Under the pieces are notes generated by a model. That model was not told where the DNA came from. It saw only the letters and a program-made list of their open reading frames with translations, and made no database searches. Position numbers and translations under genes: made by a program. 42,808 bases of DNA from an uncultured bacterium (GTDB lineage Bacteria > Patescibacteriota > Minisyncoccia > Moranbacterales > GWC2-37-73), in NCBI GenBank assembly GCA_903851135.1, contig CAINNK010000037.1:65320-108127 (forward strand). The letters are read 5' to 3'. This document shows, piece by piece, positions 27,567 through 36,507 of this stretch; position 1 is the stretch's first letter; each line of letters begins with the position of its first letter.

Positions 27567-28940
27567 TTATTTCTCAGCCACTTTTCTCAGTAGCGAATAA
27601 GCCTCAATATTTTTCTTGTTAATCGTAACAAAATACAAACTTCCATGTCCGCCATGCGCCGAGACTACCAATTCTCCTAATTCATTTCTAATCTCCAAAA
27701 TTTTAACTGGAATATTTCTATCTCTGGCCATAATCTCTACCAAATCAGTAGGATAAAGCGCATTATGCACTTTCACTTTCAAAATTTTTCCAGTCGCACT
27801 GATAATTTCTCCAACCGATTGAGAATTCTTACCCACCATTTCCCCAGCAAAATTATGCTCGGGTTCACTACCAAGTAGAAAACCTTTAGTATATCCACGG
27901 TTGACTGTTTTATCAAGCTCGCCATTGGCCCATTTGGAAGCCTTTTTCATTTCCGAAGCAGAACCTTTGTTTTCAAGCACATCCAAAACTTTTCGATAAG
28001 CTCGCATAACACTGGCAACATAAAAAGCGCTCTTATTGCGACCCTCAATTTTAAACGAGCTTACACCCGCATTTTTGAGCTCTTGCAAATGCGAAAGCAG
28101 ATTCAAATCTTTGCTATTGAAAAAATAAGTTCCATGGCAGTCCTCTTCTAACAAAACTGGCCGCCCACTCTGCACTTCAGCAATCTCCATTGTTTTATAT
28201 TGGGCTGATTCTAGATTCTCGATTTTAGATTCTAGAGTTTGTTTGGAATTTTGAATTTCACATTCCACTTTTTGCATTTCATTTTTCGCGTTCCATGTTT
28301 CGCGTTCAACGTTTCGCGTTTCACGATAACCCCACCTACATGGTTGCGTGCAATCACCCAGATTGGCACTTTTATTGTTCATCCATTTGCTCAAAATGCA
28401 GCGTCCGGAATAACTCATACACATCGCACCATGCACAAAATATTCCAATTCTAATTTTGGAACCTTCTTTTTTATTTCAGCAATGTCTTCCAGCGTGACT
28501 TCGCGCGCCAAAACTACTCGCTCAACCCCCTGCTCGAACCAAAATTTAGCCGCTTGCCAGTTGGTCGTGTTAGCTTGCGTGCTCAAATGAATCGGCATCT
28601 TCGGCAAATGCTTGCGCACCAACATGATGATGCCAGGGTCAGAAATAATCAGAGCGTCAATAGAAATGGTTTTCAAAAATTTCAAATGTTTTTCAATGAT
28701 TGGCAAATGATAATTGTGCGCATAGATATTAAGCGTAACATAAATCTTCTTGCCACGAGTATGCACAAATTCGCTTGCCATTTTCAAATCTGCTTCAGAA
28801 AAAGCGTTGATTCTCGCCCGCATCGAAATGCTCGGCAGTCCACAATAAACCGCATCCGCCCCATAATTGATGGCGTACTTGAGTTTTTCTAGGCTCCCCG
28901 CCGGTGCTAGAAGTTCAATCTTTTGGCTTTTTTTAGTCAT
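27567..28940 (-). CDS. U32 family peptidase / tRNA hydroxylation-type protein with low-complexity insertion
   Basis: ELLAPAGSLEKLKYAINYGADAVYCGLP, ELEYFVHGAMCMSYSGRCILSKWMNNKSANLGDCTQPCRW, HGTYFFNSKDLNLLSHL. Confidence 0.95.
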   Translation of the reverse strand: MTKKSQKIELLAPAGSLEKLKYAINYGADAVYCGLPSISMRARINAFSEADLKMASEFVHTRGKKIYVTLNIYAHNYHLPIIEKHLKFLKTISIDALIISDPGIIMLVRKHLPKMPIHLSTQANTTNWQAAKFWFEQGVERVVLAREVTLEDIAEIKKKVPKLELEYFVHGAMCMSYSGRCILSKWMNNKSANLGDCTQPCRWGYRETRNVERETWNAKNEMQKVECEIQNSKQTLESKIENLESAQYKTMEIAEVQSGRPVLLEEDCHGTYFFNSKDLNLLSHLQELKNAGVSSFKIEGRNKSAFYVASVMRAYRKVLDVLENKGSASEMKKASKWANGELDKTVNRGYTKGFLLGSEPEHNFAGEMVGKNSQSVGEIISATGKILKVKVHNALYPTDLVEIMARDRNIPVKILEIRNELGELVVSAHGGHGSLYFVTINKKNIEAYSLLRKVAEK

Positions 28941-29129
28941 AAAATATTTTCCTTATTCATATAACATCCTACGCTCATTTAAGCGTTTGGTCAATAAAAA
29001 CAAAATACAACAAACAATAAAATTACTTAATAAACCTGTATCATTTGATATTTAAAATTCGTACATTCGTAAAATTCGTAATTCGTAGAGATAGTTGATT
29101 TTTGTCCAATTTTAAGGCACAATAGGCAT

Positions 29130-29576
29130 ATGGCAACCTTAGCATTCAACAAAAGAGCGCATTTTGACTATGAGCTGGAAGATCACTTCGAGGCTGGTTT
29201 AGTGCTGAATGGAGCTGAAGTCAAATCAGTCAAAAACGGTCACCTTAGCCTTAAAGGCAGCTTTGTGACGATGCATGAAAACGAGCTTTTCCTTACTAAT
29301 GCCAACATTTCACCATATCCTTTTGCCAAAACTTCCATCGCCTATGACCCAACTCGCTCAAGGAAACTTTTGGTCAAAAAATCAGAAATCCGCTCCCTCG
29401 TTGGGAAACTGCACACCAAAGGCTTGACATTGGTGCCTCTTCGTGTGTATACTAAGAAACGACTCATCAAGTTGGAATTCACTATAGGACGCGGAAAAAA
29501 GGCATTCGACAAACGCAGCGACCTAGCCAAAAAAGAGTCGAAGAGAAATATAGAAAGAGCGCTCAAAAATGCTTAG
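29130..29576 (+). CDS. smpB: SsrA-binding protein
   Basis: LAFNKRAHFDYELEDHFEAGLVLNGAEVKSVKNG ... DKRSDLAKKESKRNIERALK. Confidence 0.97.
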   Translation: MATLAFNKRAHFDYELEDHFEAGLVLNGAEVKSVKNGHLSLKGSFVTMHENELFLTNANISPYPFAKTSIAYDPTRSRKLLVKKSEIRSLVGKLHTKGLTLVPLRVYTKKRLIKLEFTIGRGKKAFDKRSDLAKKESKRNIERALKNA

Positions 29577-29586
29577 GCCTTTTTGA

Positions 29587-29688
29587 GAATTTGAAATTTA
29601 AATTTTGAAATAAATTTTAAATGATTTAATATTAAAACATTTTATCATTAAAGTTTTATCAAAAATTTGAAATTTGAAATTTAAAATT
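29587..29688. repeat. AT-rich palindromic repeat, left copy flanking ssrA
   Basis: Shares ttttaaatgatttRatattaaaacattttRtcattaaaRtttt with 30268-30364; ends contain gaaatttgaaatttaaaat inverted motifs. Confidence 0.75.
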
Positions 29689-29778
29689 ACCGCAACAAAA
29701 GTATCACAAAATGATTTTACTTTTAAAAAATATGATTTGACACTCCCAGTCCTCCACGCTCTTCTAGCGTTGCGGGCT

Positions 29779-30181
29779 GGGGTTGTTTAGTTTCGACAGG
29801 TTGTACTTTTCAAGATATGCAAGTCGATTACCGCTGCTGGATCGTAAAAAGTGTGGCGAAGATATAAGTGCAAACTTCATATCAAAGGCGAAGACTACAT
29901 TTGCGCAAGCATTTGCCAGTTTCTCTCCTGCTTTAGCTTAGGCTTGAAGCCATCGAACTGCTGATTTCTCGTAAGCAGAGCTCGGTGCCAAACATGAGAA
30001 TAGCTTGATGCGGTTTTTCAGACGCACCAAGCAAAACAACTCTGAAAACGATACTTGGAGGTTTTGTTTGTTTCCTACTCCAAAATACCGTATCCCGATT
30101 TATCGGGAATGAAACAAACTAAACTTGTAGAGGCTTTTGAATCGTTAATTCTGGACGCGAGTGCAATTCTCGCCAACTCCA
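29779..30181 (+). ncRNA. ssrA: Transfer-messenger RNA (tmRNA)
   Basis: 5' GGGGTTGtttagTTTCGACAGG pairs with 3' CAACTCC-A; T-arm GGACGCGAGTGCAATTCTCGCC; internal tag ORF ending TAG; adjacent to smpB. Confidence 0.94.
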
Positions 30182-30197
30182 CAAAGTTTTTGGGGTG

Positions 30198-30227
30198 TCC
30201 GCCCTAGGCGGATCAGCCTTGGGCTGA
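30198..30227. repeat. Two back-to-back perfect hairpins
   Basis: TCCGCC-cta-GGCGGA followed directly by TCAGCC-ttg-GGCTGA. Confidence 0.7.
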
Positions 30228-30267
30228 CAAATCCCATCAACTCCACATCTTAAAAAGTTTTAAAGGC

Positions 30268-30364
30268 TAAATTTGAAATTTTAAATGAGTTTTAAATGAT
30301 TTGATATTAAAACATTTTGTCATTAAAATTTGATTTAAAATTTCAAATTTCAAATTTAAAATTA
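30268..30364. repeat. AT-rich palindromic repeat, right copy flanking ssrA
   Basis: See left copy at 29587-29688. Confidence 0.75.
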
Positions 30365-30444
30365 TTAGGCGATATTTATTAAGTAAAAAACAAAAATCAC
30401 GCGACATTCTTCTGATAAAAATGTCAAAATGATTTCATACAGCC

Positions 30445-31002
30445 ATTAGAAAAAGATTCCGCTTTAAACCAAAGCAACAAACCGGTCCAGCGCAAATGCG
30501 CATCAATGAAGCCATCAGAATTCCTAAGGTTTTTTTGATTGATGACGTTGGAACCCAAGTTGGTGAAATTCTAACCAGCCAAGCTTTACTGCTTGCCAAA
30601 GAACAAGGCTTAGATTTAGTTGAAGTCTCTCCCAAAGCCAATCCACCAGTTTGCAGAATTATGGATTATGGCAAGCACCTCTATCAGCAATCAAAACAAA
30701 TCAGAGTAGCCAAGGCCAAGCAAAAGAAAGTTGAAATCAAGGGCGTTCGAATTGGTCTGCGAACTGACAGTCACGATCTCGATTTCAAAAAGACCCAATC
30801 TGAAAAATTCATCAAGCAAGGGGACAAAGTTAAGATTGATATCGTTTTGAAAGGACGCGAAAAAGCTCATCAAGATTTAGCCAGAAAGAATTTGCAAGAT
30901 TTTATTGCCAGCATCACCGTTCCACACAAAATCGAAGACCCAATTAAAAGATTTCCAGGGGGTTTCAATGTTACAATTGCTCCGACAGAAACGGCGGAAT
31001 AA
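30445..31002 (+). CDS. infC: Translation initiation factor IF-3, probable ATT start (ATG-initiated ORF begins at 30496)
   Basis: MRINEAIRIPKVFLIDDVGTQVG..DLVEVSPKANPPVCRIMDYGKHLYQ; in-frame upstream ATT AGA AAA AGA TTC CGC TTT AAA extends the N-terminus; no ATG/GTG/TTG between the upstream in-frame TGA and 30496. Confidence 0.9.
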   Translation: MRKRFRFKPKQQTGPAQMRINEAIRIPKVFLIDDVGTQVGEILTSQALLLAKEQGLDLVEVSPKANPPVCRIMDYGKHLYQQSKQIRVAKAKQKKVEIKGVRIGLRTDSHDLDFKKTQSEKFIKQGDKVKIDIVLKGREKAHQDLARKNLQDFIASITVPHKIEDPIKRFPGGFNVTIAPTETAE

Positions 31003-31067
31003 AAGTTTAAGAACAAGCTTAACAAAGATTAACTTAATTTAGAGAAGTAAAATAAATTATAATAAGC

Positions 31068-31142
31068 ATTGCTATATTGCTATATTGCTATATTGCTGAA
31101 AATCATTCAACAATATGACAATATGACAATATGACAATATGA
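31068..31142. repeat. Mirrored 8-bp tandem repeats forming an imperfect hairpin before rpmI
   Basis: (ATTGCTAT)x3+ATTGCT, spacer, then (CAATATGA)x4; ATATTG and CAATAT cores are complementary. Confidence 0.85.
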
Positions 31143-31149
31143 GAAGATT

Positions 31150-31356
31150 ATGCCCAAGATGAAGACCAACAAGTCAGTTGTCAAAAAGGTCAAAATAACT
31201 AAGAATAAGAAAGTTTTACGACGCTCAAGTGGACAAAATCACTACAATTCAAAAGAAAGCGGCGCAGTGGGACGAGCAAAAAAGAAAGATCAGCGAATGT
31301 TTTCAACTGATGAAAAAAATATCGTAGCCGCCCTTCCTTATGCGATTGGCAAATAA
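31150..31356 (+). CDS. rpmI: 50S ribosomal protein L35
   Basis: MPKMKTNKSVVKKVKITKNKKVLRRSSGQNHYNSKESG; between infC and rplT. Confidence 0.93.
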   Translation: MPKMKTNKSVVKKVKITKNKKVLRRSSGQNHYNSKESGAVGRAKKKDQRMFSTDEKNIVAALPYAIGK

Positions 31357-31385
31357 TAATAACTAACTAAAATCAGTAAAAATAT

Positions 31386-31733
31386 ATGGGACGAGTAAAA
31401 CGCGGTGTAGCCGCATCAAAAAGAAGAAAGAATGTGCTTGAAATGGCCAAGGGTTTCCGTTGGAGAAGGAGCAAAAATTATGTTGCTGCTAAAGAAGCAG
31501 TCATGAAGGCTGGAAAATATGCTCACCGTGATCGTCGAGCCAAGAAACGAACCAATCGCCGACTTTGGATTATCAGACTCAATAACGCCGTTCGCCTGCT
31601 TGAACTAACCTACAGCAATTTCATTGCAATGCTGAAAGGAAAGAACATTGAAATCGACCGAAAGGTGCTTTCCCAAATGGCTGTTGAAAATCCAGCTGTG
31701 TTTCAGAAACTTGTTGAAAGTGTCAAAAAATAA
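31386..31733 (+). CDS. rplT: 50S ribosomal protein L20
   Basis: [70 protein letters not shown]. Confidence 0.98.
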   Translation: MGRVKRGVAASKRRKNVLEMAKGFRWRRSKNYVAAKEAVMKAGKYAHRDRRAKKRTNRRLWIIRLNNAVRLLELTYSNFIAMLKGKNIEIDRKVLSQMAVENPAVFQKLVESVKK

Positions 31734-31748
31734 TCAGCAATAACTTTT

Positions 31749-31781
31749 AAAAAAATCCGCCTTAGGCGGATTTTTTTGTTG
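31749..31781 (+). terminator. Intrinsic terminator of infC-rpmI-rplT
   Basis: aaaaaAATCCGCCttaGGCGGATTttttttg. Confidence 0.88.
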
Positions 31782-31810
31782 ACTGCGGCTATAGCACTAG
31801 ACATCAAAAG

Positions 31811-31996
31811 CTATTTCTTATATTTTTCATTAAACTGCTTCAGCAATCGACTAAGGGCGATGAAGGGCAGCCACAACCAAAGAGTGCTTTTTGCTCCTTT
31901 GTCCAAAAACTCAGCCAAAGACTGCGTAAAAAATTTAAACGCCACATACACAAAAAGTAAAAGAAGCAACATTAAGAGAATATCTACTGAACTCAT
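31811..31996 (-). CDS. Small (61 aa) membrane protein, unknown function
   Basis: One clear hydrophobic helix (ILLMLLLLLFVYVAFKFF) and a second amphipathic/hydrophobic region. Confidence 0.45.
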   Translation of the reverse strand: MSSVDILLMLLLLLFVYVAFKFFTQSLAEFLDKGAKSTLWLWLPFIALSRLLKQFNEKYKK

Positions 31997-32134
31997 ATAT
32001 TTTTTGCAATTAATTTATAATATAATTTTTAAACGGTTTATTTTTTACTCAATGATTTAAAAAATTAACCAGGATTTCAACTTCAGAACCTTTCCACAGC
32101 CTCACGTTATGCGCTTTGCGTTTCACGTTATGCG

Positions 32135-32854
32135 CTAAACCATATTAGCATTAATGCATTGGGTCATATCATAAATAACATCCTTCTTCTCAACAACAAT
32201 TTTCCACCCTTTTTCTTGCGCCACCTTTTTAAGATTATCATTCGGATTAAAAGCAATCGGATTTTCTACCAACGCCAAGAAGCTTGCGTCTGATTCAGTG
32301 TCACCCATTCCATAGGAACCCTCCAAGGTCAAATTATGTTCATAAACGTATTGCTTCAGTAAGGTGCCTTTGTTTTTAACCGGCTCATAAACACTTTCAC
32401 CCGTATAAATACCCTTGTCGTCATATTTGTAAACACTGCCAAAAACCGCATCAAATTGCAAATGAGATCTGTTGAATTCACGCACTATTTCAACCGGTGA
32501 ACCAGAGATAGCAATCAAATGATAACCATCACTGCGCAATTTGGCAATGAGCTGCTCGGCAAAAATGTAGGTTCTTTTCTGATGAAAAGCCGCCACGGTT
32601 CTGCTAGCACGCTGCACATCTTGAAGCTTGCAGCCGCTAATATATTTTTCATACAGATCAACCAGACCCTGTCGATATTGTTCATAGGTACCTTCATGCT
32701 CCAGCCAGTTCGTATAAAGTGTCACAATTTGGTCACGAACTTTGCGCGGGAAAATGTTCATCCAAGACAATTCATTAATAAGTTCAAACTGCAAATTCTT
32801 GCGAAAAATTGTTCCATCGATATCAAAAATAGCAATCTTTTTTTCTTTTGGCAT
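32135..32854 (-). CDS. HAD-IB family phosphatase (SerB-like)
   Basis: IAIFDIDGTIFRKN, LIAISGSPVEIV, YGMGDTESDASFLALVENPIAFNPN. Confidence 0.9.
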   Translation of the reverse strand: MPKEKKIAIFDIDGTIFRKNLQFELINELSWMNIFPRKVRDQIVTLYTNWLEHEGTYEQYRQGLVDLYEKYISGCKLQDVQRASRTVAAFHQKRTYIFAEQLIAKLRSDGYHLIAISGSPVEIVREFNRSHLQFDAVFGSVYKYDDKGIYTGESVYEPVKNKGTLLKQYVYEHNLTLEGSYGMGDTESDASFLALVENPIAFNPNDNLKKVAQEKGWKIVVEKKDVIYDMTQCINANMV

Positions 32855-32962
32855 TTTATTTTTTCATTTATTACTAGGATTGCATTTTTGCATTAATCCA
32901 AAAAATTAAGACGTGAATTAATTTCATTATACCGCCGCTACTTAATAATTCCAAATTAAAAT

Positions 32963-34096
32963 TTATTTATGCACCACTACTGGCGTGCCAATTTCAGCCC
33001 AACCATAAACACGTCTGGCTGATTCAGTTCCCAATCTAATGCAACCATGCGAAACTGGAATTCCAAGATGACTGGCGCCCTCTTGAAAACCGCCTGGCCA
33101 AACTGGAAGCTCATGAATGCCAACTTCACCCGATGGAAGAATTGCCATCCAATTTGGCATAAAAAGTCCATATTTCGGAGACCAAGCACGTGGGCTCTTA
33201 TTTTCAATTTTAAATTGTCCCTCTGGAGTTTCAAGCCCTTTTTTGCCAGAGGAAATTCGATATGCATCCAACGCTTTACCATTTTCAAAAATAACCATAA
33301 CTTGATATTTCAAATTAACATCAATATATTTACCAGTGTTTATAACTGGCTTAGTTTGATCTTTAGCTTGCGCCAACAAAGTTGTCAGATCACTGCTCCA
33401 ATCGGTTGAAGGTGGAGCAGTAGTTTCAAAAGAAGTTTGCCCAACCTTCACATAGCCATCATCTTTTTGCATGTTTTGTTTCACAAAAACTCCAATTTGA
33501 TAATGCGTTTTCCAATCAAAATTGTTTTTCGCTAACAACTTAATGTTGGTCTTTTCCTCATTCATCTGATATTCCAACTGCACTGAAGGACTAACTTCAA
33601 ATTTAACACTATACTCATCCAAGGGTCGATCAAAGCTAACCGCAACCGGCTCTTCGATATCCACCGCTACATTTTTTTCTCCTTCAAGTGGAACCAAAGA
33701 TTTTATCTTCGGAAAAGGTTTAGTTGAGAAAGAAAAATCCTGGCTAAATCCTAGTTGAAAAATATTTTTTCCACTTGCAATCGAGAGCAAATAATTCGTC
33801 TGCGGAGCCCAGAGACTTTTAGGGATTATTTTCAAAGTCTGGTTATGATTTGACCAATTGATTGAAAATTCTGCCTCGGGAAGAATGGTAAGATTTTTTT
33901 CAATCGTCTGTGTGACGACCGGAAAAGAAAAATCAATTTCGAGTATTTGAGTTGAGCCAATTGCATTTGTCTGCCTAATGGAGGCACTCGGTCTAAAAGC
34001 TCCGGGATGAAAATGCAACAAATAAGCAAGCGCAGCTAACAACAAAAAACCACTGCCAGCAGAAATCAAAAATAATAAATCCTTTTTAATGTCCAT
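32963..34096 (-). CDS. L,D-transpeptidase (YkuD) with N-terminal TM and Ig-like domain(s)
   Basis: EVGIHELPVWPGGFQEGASHLGIPVSHGCIRLGTESARRVYGWAEIGTPVVVHK (HGCIRL catalytic motif). Confidence 0.93.
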   Translation of the reverse strand: MDIKKDLLFLISAGSGFLLLAALAYLLHFHPGAFRPSASIRQTNAIGSTQILEIDFSFPVVTQTIEKNLTILPEAEFSINWSNHNQTLKIIPKSLWAPQTNYLLSIASGKNIFQLGFSQDFSFSTKPFPKIKSLVPLEGEKNVAVDIEEPVAVSFDRPLDEYSVKFEVSPSVQLEYQMNEEKTNIKLLAKNNFDWKTHYQIGVFVKQNMQKDDGYVKVGQTSFETTAPPSTDWSSDLTTLLAQAKDQTKPVINTGKYIDVNLKYQVMVIFENGKALDAYRISSGKKGLETPEGQFKIENKSPRAWSPKYGLFMPNWMAILPSGEVGIHELPVWPGGFQEGASHLGIPVSHGCIRLGTESARRVYGWAEIGTPVVVHK

Positions 34097-34111
34097 AATG
34101 TATCTTACTCC

Positions 34112-35281
34112 CTAATTGCTGCTTGCGTTAGCCTGGACAATATTTTTTGCTTGTTCCCAAAGAGTTGGATTGTTCTGCTGCGTTTTCATCCAATACCACC
34201 ACTCAACTCCCCAGATATAAACTTCTTTCATGCCGGTTTTTTTAGCAAAAGCAACATTATCCGCCAAAATCGTGGCATTCATGGAGAACAATTGCGTTTC
34301 CACTGGCGCTGAAGTTGTCCAGCCCTGGATCCAAGGCTCACCTTGCAATTCAATCACCACCACATTTTTCTGATGAGCAAAAATTCGCACAAAAAGTTGT
34401 TTGGCTTTGAAAAAGTTCGGCCCCCAAGGATAGCGCCAATAACCAAAACGCGGACTGATAACTTCACGATACATTGTCGTGCCAAAAATGTCCGATCGCT
34501 TGGCCGGCTCGATCCAAAGCGTTGCTTCTCCCCCGTCAGTAAGCATGATTGGCCTGGAAGAATCAAGTGCTTTGGTTTGAGCAACTTCACTATCAACTAA
34601 AGCTGGATCTATCGGAGGGCAAACCCCAAAATCCAAAAAGGGCTCATTTTCAACTTGCCAGCGAATAATTTCGGAATGATTATTCTTATATCTCTCCAAA
34701 ATAGTTTTCTCGAAAGCCAGCAAATCCGCTTTTCGTTTAGCATCATCACTGCCAACCCACTGCGGAATAAAACATTCCGGCCACCGCGGAGTTTTTTGTC
34801 CAAAAGCCAAAATAATTTTGGCTCCACGCTGATTAGCCTGATCAAGTTGCCAATCAAGATCAGCAAAATCATACTGACCATCGGCTGTTTCAACTTTGTC
34901 CCAATATACTGGCAAGCGAATATAGCGAATTTTCAAATCATCCAACATTGCCACATAAGCTTGTCGCCAATCAAGTCCAATATCCTGAGCATAACGCAAA
35001 GAAAAAGTCGTCCCAATTACAGCCTTGGTGCTTACTTCTTTTACTGGCAAATTTATATAACCAAAAAACAGCAATACTATCAGCAAAACTGACCCCAGAA
35101 TAAGACCAACAATTTTCAGAAACTTTTTCAGGCCTTTAAATCTATCGGCCTTATTCGTCCTATCTGTTTTTTTTACATTGTCCGTCTTTTTCATTGTTTT
35201 TGCTATTTTTTTTATTTTCTTTTTCATTGTTTTTTGATTTTTGAATTTTAAAATTTGCATTTCCGCATCTGTATTTCGCAT
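34112..35281 (-). CDS. Membrane-anchored glycoside-hydrolase-like TIM-barrel protein
   Basis: LKIRYIRLPVYWDKVETADGQYDFADLDWQLDQANQRGAKIILAFGQKTPRWPE, WQVENEPFL, VVVIELQGEPW; N-terminal TM. Confidence 0.75.
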   Translation of the reverse strand: MRNTDAEMQILKFKNQKTMKKKIKKIAKTMKKTDNVKKTDRTNKADRFKGLKKFLKIVGLILGSVLLIVLLFFGYINLPVKEVSTKAVIGTTFSLRYAQDIGLDWRQAYVAMLDDLKIRYIRLPVYWDKVETADGQYDFADLDWQLDQANQRGAKIILAFGQKTPRWPECFIPQWVGSDDAKRKADLLAFEKTILERYKNNHSEIIRWQVENEPFLDFGVCPPIDPALVDSEVAQTKALDSSRPIMLTDGGEATLWIEPAKRSDIFGTTMYREVISPRFGYWRYPWGPNFFKAKQLFVRIFAHQKNVVVIELQGEPWIQGWTTSAPVETQLFSMNATILADNVAFAKKTGMKEVYIWGVEWWYWMKTQQNNPTLWEQAKNIVQANASSN

Positions 35282-35473
35282 TCTTTCTGCACCATATGAA
35301 GTACGTAGGCAAAAAACAAGTGATGAGCGTCAAGAAATTTTCAGCGAGCTTTTTCAGCAGAAAAAGTGCAGCGGGAATTTTAGCGAAGAGCGAAGTTTTT
35401 GCCACAGTATCTTCATCAGGTGCGATTTTCTTTTGTAACTTTTCTTTCCTAAAAAGAAAAGTTACTTAGGTTT

Positions 35474-36391
35474 TTATCTAATAAAAAATATCCCCACTGC
35501 TATAACCCCAATAGCAACAATCTTTTGCACCCAATCCCAAAAAAATAATTTCTCTTCAAAAATTTGATGATATTTTTTTGAAACCATCCATGCCAATATT
35601 AACACAAAAACATATTGGACAGAAACCAAAGCATTAATGAGCGTCACACTGCCAAGTGTGATGGCATAATTTAAAAGCAGCGCACTGAGCCCGCCCACAA
35701 TCTTATTGCCGACAAAAATTGCGCCCGTACTAAAGGCTTGTTTTTTGTTTTTGCGATGAAGGTGAAAACTCTTCCAAATGTCTTTGCGCCAAATTGGCAC
35801 CAACAGCAATCCGAGCGCGCCCAAAAAGCCGCCGACCCTAGTCCAAACATACCAAGTCACAAAATTTTCACTTTGGGACAAATTTTTGAAAGCCACGTAG
35901 GCAATTGCCAGCAAAATTCCCGCCCCGATAGCAAAATAAAAGCCGCTGAAAAATTTCTTCTTACCCAGTTTTAGTGGCAAGTCAAAAGAAATGAGCAGAC
36001 CGCCAAGAATCAACAGCAAAATGCCAAAAATTTGAAGTAAGTTTAATTTTTCACTTTGCATCGGCAGCGAAATCAAGAAAGTCGCCAAAGGCAAAACGGC
36101 GCCCACCACCGGCACCACCCGACTGGCCTGCGCCTTGCCGATAGCAAAATAAAGCAGTAATATTCCCAACAAAAAAATAATTCCGCTTCCGAAACAAAGC
36201 GCTAATCCCGAAAGACTTGGCATCACCAAACCAAACGGCGCAAAAAACACCGCCCACAAACTAAAAACCCCCACATAAAAAGCATAAACCGGCGCCGAAG
36301 AAAATCTTTTCGAGCCCAACAAAAACTTGTCCAAAATATTGGCCAGAGCCCCAAACAAATAAGCAACCACCGTCAGGATTATCCAAAGCAT
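35474..36391 (-). CDS. EamA/DMT family transporter
   Basis: About ten hydrophobic helices, two EamA-like halves (AIGKAQASRVVPVVGAVLPLATFLI; ITLGSVTLINALVSVQYVFVLILAWMVS). Confidence 0.85.
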   Translation of the reverse strand: MLWIILTVVAYLFGALANILDKFLLGSKRFSSAPVYAFYVGVFSLWAVFFAPFGLVMPSLSGLALCFGSGIIFLLGILLLYFAIGKAQASRVVPVVGAVLPLATFLISLPMQSEKLNLLQIFGILLLILGGLLISFDLPLKLGKKKFFSGFYFAIGAGILLAIAYVAFKNLSQSENFVTWYVWTRVGGFLGALGLLLVPIWRKDIWKSFHLHRKNKKQAFSTGAIFVGNKIVGGLSALLLNYAITLGSVTLINALVSVQYVFVLILAWMVSKKYHQIFEEKLFFWDWVQKIVAIGVIAVGIFFIR

Positions 36392-36413
36392 AAAAAAATT
36401 TTAAGTTTAAAAC

Positions 36414-36433
36414 CTTGCCTACCGGCAGGCAGG
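36414..36433. repeat. REP-like palindrome (CTTGCCTACCGGCAGGCAGG)
   Basis: Same core as the D-loop insertion at 5199-5220. Confidence 0.65.
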
Positions 36434-36507
36434 TTTTAAATTTGAAATAAGTGAACATCTAAATCATTTACTTTAATTATACACCAATAACTGCGCAATC
36501 GAAAATA

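Noticed and set aside
30435-30641. Minus-strand ORF over infC start
   Set aside because: Antisense to a strongly supported IF3 gene.
31068-31142. Possible CRISPR-like or iteron array upstream of rpmI
   Set aside because: Octamer repeats without spacers, in an RBS-proximal leader; better explained as a mirrored tandem repeat hairpin.
31776-32060. Plus-strand 94-aa ORF after rplT
   Set aside because: Starts inside the terminator region, lacks recognisable features, overlaps a more plausible small minus-strand membrane protein.
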